Positions 10,179 to 18,763 of a stretch of DNA of 64,000 nucleotides are shown here, one piece after another (position 1 is the stretch's first letter; each line of letters begins with the position of its first letter). The notes beneath the pieces are model-generated. The model was not told the origin of the DNA. It ran no database searches and saw only the letters and a program-made list of their open reading frames with translations. The position numbers and the translations under genes are program-made. This stretch comes from Brachybacterium huguangmaarense (GTDB lineage: Bacteria; Actinomycetota; Actinomycetes; Actinomycetales; Dermabacteraceae), in assembly GCF_025725725.1 (NCBI RefSeq), contig NZ_CP107020.1, positions 992,001 to 1,056,000 on the forward strand, written 5' to 3'.

Positions 10179-13100
10179 CGCGTCCCCTTCCCTGCGCCGC
10201 CGAAACGGGCCGGCGGCAGCGGCGGTGCGACCGCGGCGGGCTTCTCGGCCAGACGCGCGAGGGCCTCCTCGATGCCGCGCACGAGCTGCGGGTCCTCACC
10301 GGCCAGCCAGGCGTTCGGCGGGAAGGGCACCTCGATGTCGGGCTCGACGCCGTAGTTCTCGATCGACCAGTCGACCCCCGTGAACCAGCTCGCGTACTTG
10401 GGCTGGGTGACGCCGGTGCCGTCGACCAGGTCGAAGCGGCCGTCGATGCCGATCACACCGCCCCAGGTGCGGGTCCCGATCACGGGGCCGATCCCCATCG
10501 CCTGCGCGACGGCACCGACGATGTCGCCGTCCGAGCCCGCCTCCTGGTTGCTCACGAACACGACGGGCCCGCGCGGCGCATTGGCCGGATAGGTGCTCGA
10601 GCGCTGGTCGCGCGGGTAGTCCCACGACAGCACGGTGCGGGCCAGCCGGTCCGTGACGAGCTGGGAGGTGTGCCCGCCGGAGTTGTAGCGCACGTCGACG
10701 ACGATGCCCTCGGCAGCGCTCGCGGCCCGCAGGTCCCGGTGCATCTGTGCCCAGCCCGTGGAGACCATGTCGGGGATGTGCAGGTAGCCGAGCCGGCCGC
10801 CCGAGCGCTCGCGCACGACGGCGCGCCGCGAGGCGACCCAGTCCTGGTAGCGCAGCTCGGAGTCGTCCGCGAGGGGCACCACGACCACGCGCCGCCGGTC
10901 ACCGCCGCGCTCGAGCACGATCTCCGTGGGCCGGTCGGCCGAGCCGATCAGGAGCGGCTGGATGCCCGCGGCCGGGTCCACGTCGCGCCCGTCGATCCGC
11001 ACGATGACGTCGCCGACCTCGGCGGCGACGCCGGGGGCGAGCAGCGGGGACCGGGCGTCCGGGTCCGAGGAGTCGCCGTGCAGGATGCGGGTCAGAGCCC
11101 ACCCGTCGGCCGTCAGGGCGACGTCCGCACCGAGCTGACCGGGCGTGCCCGGCACGGCGGGCCGCCACGGCGCCGGCGCGACGTAGGCGTGGCTCGTGCC
11201 GAGCTCGGCGACGACCTCCCACAGCAGATCGCTGAAGTCGTCGTCGGTCACGACCCGGTCAACCGTCTCGTCGTACCAGCTCGTCATGGCGTGCCAGTCC
11301 TGGCCGTCCATGTCGGCGCGCCAGTAGTTCTGCGCCATGAGGCGGTAGTTGTCCCACAGCATCCCGCGGCGCTCGGCGACCGGGTCGATCAGCAGGCGCA
11401 GGCGCGCCGTGTCGATGACGATGCGGGCGGGGTCGTCGTCCTCGACCTTGCGGTCGGCGGGGATCTGCGCGAACGCGTCACCCTGGCGGACCACGAGCTG
11501 CTGGCCGTCCCCGGAGGCCCACACCGCGTCGACGCCCTCGGCCAGCGTGGTCAGCTTGCGGTCGGCGAGGTGCCACAGCTCGAGCGTGGGCTTGGGGCCG
11601 TCGCCGTCGACGCCTGCGCGCGTGGACCCGAGCACGACCTGCTGGGGATGGCGCAGCCACACGAAGCCGGCCGCGACCGCGGTGAGCGAGGAGATGTACC
11701 CGGACTCGACGGGGAAGGGGACGATGCGGTCCTCGATCGCCTCGGTGTCCAGCACGCTGCGCGGCGGGACCTGCGCCGTGCCGGTGCCCGCGGCGGTCGC
11801 CGCCGTGGCGGGGGCGCTCGCCTCGCCGTCCGTGCCGCCCGTGACCTCCGTACCGGTCTTCTTCGAGGCCTCCGCCCCGGCCTCGCCGTTCTCAGGGCGT
11901 GCCGGGGCCCAGCCGTCGGCGTCGGGGCCGAAGGGATCGCGCGTGGTCCGCTCGAGGGGCAGCAGGTGGGGGCGCTGCGCGTTGACGAACGATAGGTCGA
12001 AGACGAGGTCGTCGTACACCGTCTCGAAGGTGCGGGCCGCGACGAAGGCGAGGTAGGCGCCGTCGGCGCTGAAGGCCGGTGCCTCGTCGAGGTAGCGGCC
12101 CTCGGTGAGCGCACGCCCGGTGGCCTCGCGGTCCTCGGTGTCGGAGACCATGAGCCGCGCAGTGTACTCCGAGGTCGGCTCCGACCACACGAGATAGCGC
12201 GAGTCGGGGGACCAGGCCAGGTCACGCACCTCGCCGGCCTCGGAACGACCCACCTCGCGCACGCCGTCGAGCGTGGGGGCCTCGGGGCGCGCGGCCGCCT
12301 CGTCGGCGTCCTGCCCGCTCGTGCGCGCCGGGTCGACGAGGCCGCGCAGGGTCACGAGCCGGACCGTGCCGTCCTGCGAGGCGATCGCGACCGACCTGCC
12401 GTCGGGTGCGGGCGCCACGTGCAGGATGCGGCCCACGTCGCCGAGGTCGAGGCGGGTCTCGTCGTCCCCCGCGTCGAGGCGGCGCACGGCGAGCACGTCC
12501 GAGCCCACCCCGCCGTCGGTGCGGTCGAGCTGGGCCCCCTCGTCGGTCACGTAGACGGCGAACGCGCTGCGCCCGAGCGGCGTCGCCTCGCGGATCCGCA
12601 GACCGCTCGTGCCGCCCAGCACACGGGAGGGCCCGCCGCGATGCGTGAGCACGTGGGCGGTGCCCCGCCACTCGACGACGCTCGCGCGGGCGTCGAAGGT
12701 GGGGCGCATGGCCAGCAGGTTCTTGGCCGGATCGAGGTGCCGATCGCGGCGACCGGCCGCGACGCCCGCGGTCACCACGGGGATCTCGCGCGGCTCCTCG
12801 TCAAGGCCGTCCATGGAGAACAGGGCGCCGCGAGAGCTGAACACGAGACGCTCGCCGTCGCTCGCGGGGTCCCGGAGGTACCCCTCGGCGCTCGTCAGAC
12901 GGGTGTGGACGCGCAGGTCGCTGCCGTCGGGCAGGACCGACCAGAGGTTGCCGGTGGCGCGGTCGGTGCGGGCGGCGCCCTCACCAGGGGTGTCCGAGGC
13001 GAACACGAAGCGCTCGCCCAGGAAGAACCCGCGGTACTTCGGGCCCAGGAGGTCGTCGCGCAGCGGCTCCCATGAGCGGGCCGCATGCCGCTCGGCGGGA

Positions 13101-13693
13101 GCGTCGAGCGGCACGTCCTCGGTCGAGACCCAGAGCCGGGGCGCGGTGCCGCCCTGGTAGTGCTTCCAGTGCGACGGCTCGTTGCGCCACACGGTCGTGA
13201 CGACGGTGGTCCCGCCGGGCCCGAAGGCCACCTCGCCGGCGCGCCCGAACGGCAGCAGCTCCGCCGTGCCGTCGAGCGACAGCGCCCACAGCTGGGCGTC
13301 CCGGCTCGACAGCGCGGCGCCGTGGCCGGTGGTGACGATGATCCGCTCGTCGGGCAGCCAGCCGACGACGCGCGTGAGCCGGTTGCCCCAGTAGGTCAGG
13401 CGCCGCGGTGCGACGTCGCCGTCCACGCCGACGACGTGCACCTCCTTCTCCCCGGAGAGGCGGGAGATGTACGCGACGAGCGTGCCCGACGGCGAGATCC
13501 GCGGGTACAGCACGGGAGCGCGGTCGTCGGTGAGACGCCACGCGCGGCCTCCCGCGTACGGCACCGCCCAGACGTCGTCGGCCGCGCAGAACACGACGAG
13601 ATCGCCGCGCACGTCCGGATAGCGGAGGTAGGCGGCGGATCCGGTGGCGGCGGGGACGGCGGGTGAATGGTTGCGCGGGGGAGTCGATGTCAT
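10175..13693 (-). CDS. Tricorn-type protease homolog
   Basis: A giant (1172-residue) cytoplasmic peptidase resembling archaeal tricorn, which degrades peptides released by proteasome-like proteases. The N-terminal half is WD40/PD40-like propeller sequence (YLRYPDVRGDLVVF, LAWSPDSRYLVW). The C-terminal half carries a PDZ-like segment (DVALTADGWALTRIL) and the serine-protease core. The expected catalytic pieces are visible: H835 in GTSHAYV, S1054 in AGSDGD and E1117 in YGVEPD, matching the tetrad order of tricorn. A Ser/Thr/Gly-rich stretch around residue 620 is probably a linker. The ATG at 13693 has TAGGGT seven bases upstream (leaderless); a GTG nine bases earlier is an alternative. First gene of the operon running to 6548. 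Confidence 0.9.
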   Translation of the reverse strand: MTSTPPRNHSPAVPAATGSAAYLRYPDVRGDLVVFCAADDVWAVPYAGGRAWRLTDDRAPVLYPRISPSGTLVAYISRLSGEKEVHVVGVDGDVAPRRLTYWGNRLTRVVGWLPDERIIVTTGHGAALSSRDAQLWALSLDGTAELLPFGRAGEVAFGPGGTTVVTTVWRNEPSHWKHYQGGTAPRLWVSTEDVPLDAPAERHAARSWEPLRDDLLGPKYRGFFLGERFVFASDTPGEGAARTDRATGNLWSVLPDGSDLRVHTRLTSAEGYLRDPASDGERLVFSSRGALFSMDGLDEEPREIPVVTAGVAAGRRDRHLDPAKNLLAMRPTFDARASVVEWRGTAHVLTHRGGPSRVLGGTSGLRIREATPLGRSAFAVYVTDEGAQLDRTDGGVGSDVLAVRRLDAGDDETRLDLGDVGRILHVAPAPDGRSVAIASQDGTVRLVTLRGLVDPARTSGQDADEAAARPEAPTLDGVREVGRSEAGEVRDLAWSPDSRYLVWSEPTSEYTARLMVSDTEDREATGRALTEGRYLDEAPAFSADGAYLAFVAARTFETVYDDLVFDLSFVNAQRPHLLPLERTTRDPFGPDADGWAPARPENGEAGAEASKKTGTEVTGGTDGEASAPATAATAAGTGTAQVPPRSVLDTEAIEDRIVPFPVESGYISSLTAVAAGFVWLRHPQQVVLGSTRAGVDGDGPKPTLELWHLADRKLTTLAEGVDAVWASGDGQQLVVRQGDAFAQIPADRKVEDDDPARIVIDTARLRLLIDPVAERRGMLWDNYRLMAQNYWRADMDGQDWHAMTSWYDETVDRVVTDDDFSDLLWEVVAELGTSHAYVAPAPWRPAVPGTPGQLGADVALTADGWALTRILHGDSSDPDARSPLLAPGVAAEVGDVIVRIDGRDVDPAAGIQPLLIGSADRPTEIVLERGGDRRRVVVVPLADDSELRYQDWVASRRAVVRERSGGRLGYLHIPDMVSTGWAQMHRDLRAASAAEGIVVDVRYNSGGHTSQLVTDRLARTVLSWDYPRDQRSSTYPANAPRGPVVFVSNQEAGSDGDIVGAVAQAMGIGPVIGTRTWGGVIGIDGRFDLVDGTGVTQPKYASWFTGVDWSIENYGVEPDIEVPFPPNAWLAGEDPQLVRGIEEALARLAEKPAAVAPPLPPARFGGAGKGTR

Positions 13694-13754
13694 GCACGTC
13701 ACCCTACGGCGGTGCCCTGACGGACGGGGCCGCCCCCGCGCACCGGGGCCGGTG

Positions 13755-14351
13755 TCAGCTCGCGTGGGGGCGCAGCAGCGCGCCCACGCGCTCCATCTCG
13801 GCGAGCATCGTCTGGGCCGACAGGACCGCCGAGTCGGGGGCGTCCACGCCGCCCTCCTCGGTCAGGTACTGGGCGGAGAAGGGGATCGCGACGGTGCCAG
13901 GGGGCACCGCGAGGCCGAGCGCCTCGAGGACCTGCCGCAGCTGGTGGGTCGCACGCAGGCCGCCCGAGAGACCGCCGTAGGAGACGACGCCTGCGACCTT
14001 GTCCTTCCACTCGACGTAGAGGTAGTCGAGGGCGTTCTTGAGCGAGGCCGGGAAGGAGTAGTTGTACTCGGGGGTGACGAAGACGAACGCGTCGGCGGCG
14101 GCGGCCTTGGCCGACCACTGCTTGGTGTGCTCGTGCTCGTACCGGTGCAGGCGCGGGTGGTGCGGCTCGTCCAGGAACGGCAGGGCCAGCTCGGCGAGGT
14201 CGACCACCTCGACCGCGTAGCCGCTGTGGCGACGGGCGACGTCGGCGATCCACCGGCCCCACTTATCGCCCTGGCGGCCCGGGCGCACCGAGCCGATGAC
14301 GGCCATCAGGGTGCGCGGAGCGGCGGGGTTCGGGACGGCGGTCTCGGTCAT
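13755..14351 (-). CDS. NADPH-dependent FMN reductase
   Basis: A 198-residue flavodoxin-fold reductase. The phosphate-binding loop of the family appears at the N-terminus as IGSVRPGRQGDKWGRWI, and TPEYNYSFPASLKNALDYL is the flavin-contact motif shared with chromate and quinone reductases. It transfers electrons from NADPH to FMN or quinones. AAGGA precedes the ATG at 14351. Monocistronic, divergent from the small hypothetical genes to its right. Confidence 0.9.
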   Translation of the reverse strand: MTETAVPNPAAPRTLMAVIGSVRPGRQGDKWGRWIADVARRHSGYAVEVVDLAELALPFLDEPHHPRLHRYEHEHTKQWSAKAAAADAFVFVTPEYNYSFPASLKNALDYLYVEWKDKVAGVVSYGGLSGGLRATHQLRQVLEALGLAVPPGTVAIPFSAQYLTEEGGVDAPDSAVLSAQTMLAEMERVGALLRPHAS

Positions 14352-14475
14352 GGGGGTCCTTACGGCACAGTGGTTGAAAACGTGACGACTTTACGGTCCT
14401 GCAGGGCTCGCCCGTCAAGCAGCGGGGCCGCGGCCGATCCGGATCTCACATGCCTCGGCGCGGTAGCGTCGATCC

Positions 14476-14541
14476 ATGGAGCTCGGGCGATCGATCGTGC
14501 AGTGCTCGCGGCCCCGCGCGGGTCCGAGGCCCATGAGCTGA
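14476..14541 (+). CDS. Possible 21-residue leaderless mini-ORF
   Basis: ATG to TGA reads MELGRSIVQCSRPRAGPRPMS. The only support is a TAGCGT box six bases before the ATG, the same arrangement as at many real leaderless genes here, and its position just upstream of the promoter of the next gene. No homology recognised; it could be chance. Confidence 0.25.
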   Translation: MELGRSIVQCSRPRAGPRPMS

Positions 14542-14560
14542 GGACTTGTACCCTGCGGGC

Positions 14561-14845
14561 ATGATCATGAGCTTCGACGTGGGCGTCCGTGAGCGGCACG
14601 CCATCGTCTTCTCCTTCGACAAGGTCTGGGGACGCATCACGATCATGGTGGACGGTCAGAGCGTGGTCGACGGGGTCGTCGGCCTCTCCTTCAGCACGGT
14701 CAGGACCTGGGAGTTCGACGTCGGCGTGCACGAGCGCCACAGGGTCCGGATCGACAAGCGTCGTCCTCTGCTGCTCGCGGGCGCGCGCCCGCAGACCGTC
14801 ACCGTGCACGTGGACGGGGTCCTGGTCGCGCAGAACACCGCGTAG
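14561..14845 (+). CDS. Small conserved-looking protein made of two repeats
   Basis: A 94-residue protein of unknown function. Two halves repeat the same pattern: FDVGVRERHAIVFSFDK...ITIMVDGQSVVDG and FDVGVHERHRVRIDK...VTVHVDGVLVAQN, each a beta-rich unit with F-D-V-G-x-x-E-R-H and a late V-D-G. This suggests duplication of one small beta module or a pseudo-symmetric sandwich. No signal peptide or membrane segment. TACCCT lies six bases before the ATG (leaderless). It is followed by a 13-bp stem terminator shared with the convergent gene. I do not recognise the family. Confidence 0.75.
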   Translation: MIMSFDVGVRERHAIVFSFDKVWGRITIMVDGQSVVDGVVGLSFSTVRTWEFDVGVHERHRVRIDKRRPLLLAGARPQTVTVHVDGVLVAQNTA

Positions 14846-14865
14846 GCCAGCAGGTCCCCGGCCCT

Positions 14866-14901
14866 CGCCGCGGCCCCGGTGTACGCAACGGGGCCGCGGC
14901 G
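14866..14901. terminator. Bidirectional stem-loop terminator
   Basis: Perfect 13-bp inverted repeat CGCCGCGGCCCCG / CGGGGCCGCGGCG with a 10-base loop between two convergent genes. No T-run on either side, as usual at this GC content. Confidence 0.75.
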
Positions 14902-14921
14902 ACCTCGTGGGTGTCGTCTCC

Positions 14922-15983
14922 TCAGGCCTCGTCCCCCTGCACGGGGCCCTCGGTGTTGGGCTTCCAGCCGAGCGCCGGGGCGACGTGCTCGGCGAAGTTC
15001 TGCAGGATGCGCAGGTTCAGGTCCACGCCCATCTGCGAGGGGATCGTGAGCATGACCGTGTCGGCGCTCATCACGGCGGCGTCGGCCCGGAGCTGCTCGA
15101 TGAGCTGGTCCGGCTCGCCCGCATAGGTGCGGCCGAAGGTCGACTCGAAGCCGTCGATGATGCCGATCTGGTCGGCGCCCTCGCCCGGTCGCATGCCGAA
15201 CAGGTAGCGGTCCTCGCCCGTGACGATCGGGAACACGCTGCGGGAGACCGAGACGCGCGGACGCCCGCTGTGCCCCGCCGCGGCATAGGCGTCGCGGAAG
15301 CGCTGGATCTGCTCGGCCTGGAGATCGCCGAGCGACTGTCCGGTCGCCTCCGTGAGCAGGGTCGAGCTCATCAGGTTCAGGCCGAGCCGCCCGGTGTTCT
15401 CGGCCGTCTCGCGCGAGCCGGCGCCCCACCAGATCCGGTCGATGAGCGAGGGGGAGTGCGGCTCGACGCGCAGACCCGCGCCGGCCGGCGCCGAGCCGTA
15501 GGGCCCGGCCGCCGCCGTCGCGAGGTGCTCGCCGCGCACGGCCCGCAGGAAGCGCTGGAGCTTGACCTGGGCGATGTCCGCCCCGCGCGGGTCGGTCGAC
15601 CCGGTGTAGCCGAAGGACTCCCAGCCGCGGTCGGCGGGCTCGGGGCTGCCCCGGGAGACGCCGAGCGCCACCCGGCCGTCGGCGATGAGGTCGAGCGCGG
15701 CCGCCTCCTCCGCGAGGTAGAGGGGGTTCTCGTAGCGCATGTCGATCACGCCCGTGCCGACCTCGATGCGCTCGGTGCGCGCCGCGATCGCGGCGAGCAG
15801 CGGCATGGGGGAGGCCGACTGCCGGGCGAAGTGGTGCACCCGCACGTAGGCGCCGTTGACGCCGAGCTCGTCGGCGCCGACGGAGATGTCGATCGCGTCG
15901 TGCAACATCTGGCGCGCGTCGACCCCGCGCACGCCAGAGCCGTGACCGTAGTGGCCGAAGCTGAGGAATCCGAAAGCTCTCAT
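14922..15983 (-). CDS. LLM-class flavin-dependent oxidoreductase (luciferase-like)
   Basis: A 353-residue TIM-barrel monooxygenase of the luciferase-like family, using FMN or F420. Visible family blocks are FGFLSFGHYGHG at the start, RTERIEVGTGVIDMRYENPLYLAEEAAALDLIADGR (strand and helix leading into the flavin site), LGVSRGSPEP and WWGAGSRETAENTGRLG. ATG at 15983 chosen; TAGGGT lies ten bases upstream and a GTG at 15992 is the alternative. Substrate unknown. Stands alone downstream of the permease terminator. Confidence 0.87.
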   Translation of the reverse strand: MRAFGFLSFGHYGHGSGVRGVDARQMLHDAIDISVGADELGVNGAYVRVHHFARQSASPMPLLAAIAARTERIEVGTGVIDMRYENPLYLAEEAAALDLIADGRVALGVSRGSPEPADRGWESFGYTGSTDPRGADIAQVKLQRFLRAVRGEHLATAAAGPYGSAPAGAGLRVEPHSPSLIDRIWWGAGSRETAENTGRLGLNLMSSTLLTEATGQSLGDLQAEQIQRFRDAYAAAGHSGRPRVSVSRSVFPIVTGEDRYLFGMRPGEGADQIGIIDGFESTFGRTYAGEPDQLIEQLRADAAVMSADTVMLTIPSQMGVDLNLRILQNFAEHVAPALGWKPNTEGPVQGDEA

Positions 15984-16056
15984 GATGGGCACAACCCTAG
16001 CCGGTGATTGAATATTTCACTAGCTCGGATCGGGACCGGCTCCCGTGCCCCGACAG

Positions 16057-16100
16057 CCGTCGGCCCCCGCGCAGCGCTCGGGCTGCACGGGGGCCGACGG
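16057..16100 (-). terminator. Long hairpin terminator after the urate/xanthine permease gene
   Basis: A 13-bp perfect outer stem (CCGTCGGCCCCCG / CGGGGGCCGACGG) plus an inner 5-bp stem GCAGC/GCTGC, located 18 bases past the stop of the permease gene. No T-run. Confidence 0.75.
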
Positions 16101-16118
16101 GCCCGGCCTCTCAGGACG

Positions 16119-17630
16119 TCAGGACCGAGGCTCGCGCACGGTCTCGCGGGCACGGGTCCCGTCGGTGCGCTCATCGGGCTCGTAGGACTCCGCATCGAGC
16201 GCACCCCCCTCGCCCAGCACACGGATTTCGCCCGTCTGCACCCGCAGCGGCGGGGCCGCGGCGAAGTCGTTGGGATCATCGGGGCGGCCGGGCTGGAAGA
16301 CGTTGAAGAACAGGTTCAGCAGCACCGCCACGATCGCCGCCGCGCTGATCCCCGAGTGGAAGATGGTGACGAACCAGCCCGGGAACGCGTGCCAGAAGTC
16401 GGTCGCCACGACGGGGATCAGGCCGAACGCGACCGAGGCCGCGACGATCACGAGGTTGTTGTTGCCCGCGTAGTCGACCTTGGACAGGGTGCGCACGCCG
16501 CTCGCCGCGACGGTCCCGAACAGGACGATGCCGGCGCCGCCGAGCACGGGGCTCGGGATGATGCTGAACACGGCCGCGGCCATCGGCGAGAGGCCGAGCG
16601 CGATCAGCACGACGCCTCCGGCCGCGACGGCGAAGCGGCTCTTGATGCCGGTCAGCGCCACCAGACCCACGTTCTGGGCGAAGGCGGTCGCGGGGAAGGA
16701 GTTGAACACGGGCGCCACGAGGGAGGAGGCCATGTCGGCCCGGAGGCCGTCGCCGACCCGCCGCGAGTCGACCTTGGTGCCGACCACCTCGCCGACCGCG
16801 AGCACGTCGGCCGTGGTCTCGACCATGATGACGAGCACGACGATCACCATCGAGATGATCGCGCCGATCTCGAACATCGGCATCCCGAAGGCGAAGGGCC
16901 GGGGGAGGGCGACGATCGAGGCGTTCGCGACCGGCGAGACGTCCGCGGCGCCCGTGAAGAGGCCCACGATCGTGCCCACGGCGAGCCCGAGCAGCGCCGC
17001 GAGCCGCGACAGCACCGGGACCTTGCTGAGCACGATCACGACCGCGAAGGTGAACAGCGCCAGCAGCACGTTGGGCAGGGACGCGAAGTCGGGGTTGGCC
17101 ACGGACTCGCCGTCGACCGTGATCGTCGCGTTCCCCGTGTTCCAGCCGGCCGCCACGGGCATGAGCGACAGCCCTATCACGGTGATGATCGACCCGGTCA
17201 CGACGGCCGGGAAGAAGCGCACGATGCGGGCGAAGAACGGTCTGATCAGGAGGCCGACCAGGCCGGCGACGAGGATCGCGCCGAACACGTGCTGGAGCCC
17301 CTCGCGCCCATCGTCGCCGATGATCGCGAGCATCGTGGAGACGGCCGCGAACGACGTGCCCTGCACGAGCGGCAGCTGGGCGCCGAAGTAGGGCAGGCCG
17401 AGCGTCTGCAGCAGGGTCGCGAGGCCGCTCACGAACAGGCCGCTGGCCACGAGCAGCGCCCGGTCCGCGGTGTCGAGCCCGGCCGCGCCGCCCACGATGA
17501 GGGGCACGGCGATGACGCCGCCGAACATGGCGAGGATGTGCTGGATGCCGTAGCCGATGGTGCGGCCGGGGCCGAGCCGTTCGTCCTCGGGGCGCCCGAC
17601 GCGTGGTCGGGCGGTGGTGGTGGCGGTCAT
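16119..17630 (-). CDS. NCS2 purine permease, probably urate/xanthine type
   Basis: A 503-residue nucleobase:cation symporter-2. Recognisable are GIQHILAMFGGVIAVPLIVG in helix 1, QGTSFAAVSTM, and the conserved NVGLVALTGIKSRFAVAAGG region; about 14 hydrophobic segments follow, with a charged C-terminal tail. Its place immediately downstream (48 bases) of the uricase remnant in the same direction points to urate as the historic substrate. Unlike the enzymes upstream, this gene looks intact, so it may still import purines although the catabolic genes are broken. Confidence 0.92.
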   Translation of the reverse strand: MTATTTARPRVGRPEDERLGPGRTIGYGIQHILAMFGGVIAVPLIVGGAAGLDTADRALLVASGLFVSGLATLLQTLGLPYFGAQLPLVQGTSFAAVSTMLAIIGDDGREGLQHVFGAILVAGLVGLLIRPFFARIVRFFPAVVTGSIITVIGLSLMPVAAGWNTGNATITVDGESVANPDFASLPNVLLALFTFAVVIVLSKVPVLSRLAALLGLAVGTIVGLFTGAADVSPVANASIVALPRPFAFGMPMFEIGAIISMVIVVLVIMVETTADVLAVGEVVGTKVDSRRVGDGLRADMASSLVAPVFNSFPATAFAQNVGLVALTGIKSRFAVAAGGVVLIALGLSPMAAAVFSIIPSPVLGGAGIVLFGTVAASGVRTLSKVDYAGNNNLVIVAASVAFGLIPVVATDFWHAFPGWFVTIFHSGISAAAIVAVLLNLFFNVFQPGRPDDPNDFAAAPPLRVQTGEIRVLGEGGALDAESYEPDERTDGTRARETVREPRS

Positions 17631-17678
17631 GGGGTTCTCCTCACTCGGAGCGGGGTCGCAGGTGCTCGACGGGTCGGG

Positions 17679-18551
17679 TCAGACGAACGTGGGCACGCCG
17701 GCCCACGCCGCGGGCGCGGGGGCGGCGCCGTCGCGCACGACGGTGCCCTCGATGAGCCCGTAGGGGCGTTCGGCGGCGTAGAACACCTCGTTGGAGTTCT
17801 CGAGCCCGAAGGGCGCCAGGTCGTAGACGAAGTGGTGCTTGTTGGGCATCGCGAAGCGCACCTCAGCGATCTCGGGCCGCGCCTCGATGGCCGCCCTGCC
17901 CATCTCGAAGAGGGTCTGCTGGAGGGCGAGCGAGTGCACCGAGGCGAACGTCGAGAGCAGCACCGCGGTCACCTCGTCGTACAGGCCGTCGTAATCGATG
18001 CCCGCCTCGACGGCCTCGGGCAGGAAGCGCCAGCGCCCGGTGACCGAGGAGGTGGCCATGATGCGGTCGTCGGTCTCGACGAGCGTCGTGTACTTGTCGC
18101 GCGGGAAGCCGGCGAACTCGCTGCCGGTGGACTTCAGCACGACCAGGTCCTTCACGCCGCCTGTGACATGGGTGGCGCCGTCGATGATCTGCACCGTGGC
18201 CAGGCGCGTGCCCTGACCTGTCCGGACGAAGGAATGATCGTGCTCGACGCCGTCGACGACGATGCGCGCCCAGTCTTACTTCTCGGCCTGCCAGAGGCCG
18301 CCCTCGATCCACTCGAAGTCCTCGGTGAAATGCTTCCCGAGCGTGAGCAGGAATTCCTCGGGGGAGGAGATGCCGTATTCCTTGGCGAAGGCGAACACCG
18401 TGTTCTTCTGGGTGTCGGTGGCGACGACGAGATCGTTCTCGCCCTTCAGGTACGAGTCGACGAGAGCCGCGCCGCGCAGCTGCGAGGTCACGCTCAGATC
18501 GGTGATCTCATGCCGCGGGGTGTCGCGGACGATGCGCACGACCCGGTTCTC
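17679..18551 (-). pseudogene. Urate oxidase (uricase), 5'-truncated and interrupted by TAA
   Basis: Uricase oxidises urate to 5-hydroxyisourate. The N-terminal half reads from about 18551 (NRVVRIVRDTPRHEI, TDTQKNTVFAFAK with the catalytic Thr-Asp) to GGLWQAEK, then hits an in-frame TAA at 18276-18278 and continues in the same frame as DWARIVVDGV... through the C-terminal half with NKHHFVYDLAPFGLENSNEVFY. In homologues the stop position is usually tyrosine (Y-x-W-x-R-I), so TAC/TAT to TAA is the likely change. The first dozen or so residues and the start codon are missing, removed with the end of hiuH. An internal GTG at 18194 might reinitiate, but would give only the second half. Confidence 0.9.
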
Positions 18552-18763
18552 GCGACCTCGTGGCGCGCGAAGTAGGCGCCGGTCGCGAAGGCCACCGTGT
18601 AGTCGCCGTCGGGCAGGGTGTCGGGACCGAGCGCGAGGCGCCCGTCGTCGTCGGTGCGCCCGCTCGCGATCACCGAGCCGTCGGCGTCGCGCAGCTCGAC
18701 CTCCACGTCGACGGCGGGCCCGCCCGAGGTCGCGTCGAGGATGTGCGTGCTCAGGTGGCTCAT
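18494..18763 (-). pseudogene. hiuH: 5-hydroxyisourate hydrolase (transthyretin-like), 3'-truncated
   Basis: HIUH hydrolyses 5-hydroxyisourate to OHCU. The N-terminal motif LSTHILDATSGGPA with the active-site histidine and the GRTDDDGRL loop are intact up to about residue 70 (TGAYFARH). There the sequence runs, out of frame, into the uricase N-terminal region, and the ORF ends after 89 codons without the family's conserved C-terminal H-Y-H-V-P and Y-R-G-S segments. About 35-40 residues are gone, so the product cannot form the normal active site. The start at 18763 has GAGGGAG upstream and an ATGA-like overlap with the end of uraD. Confidence 0.88.

Noticed and set aside
14360..14809. 149-codon minus-strand ORF over the small repeat protein
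   Set aside because: No RBS or motif, skewed composition; the plus-strand protein has internal repeats and a clear promoter.
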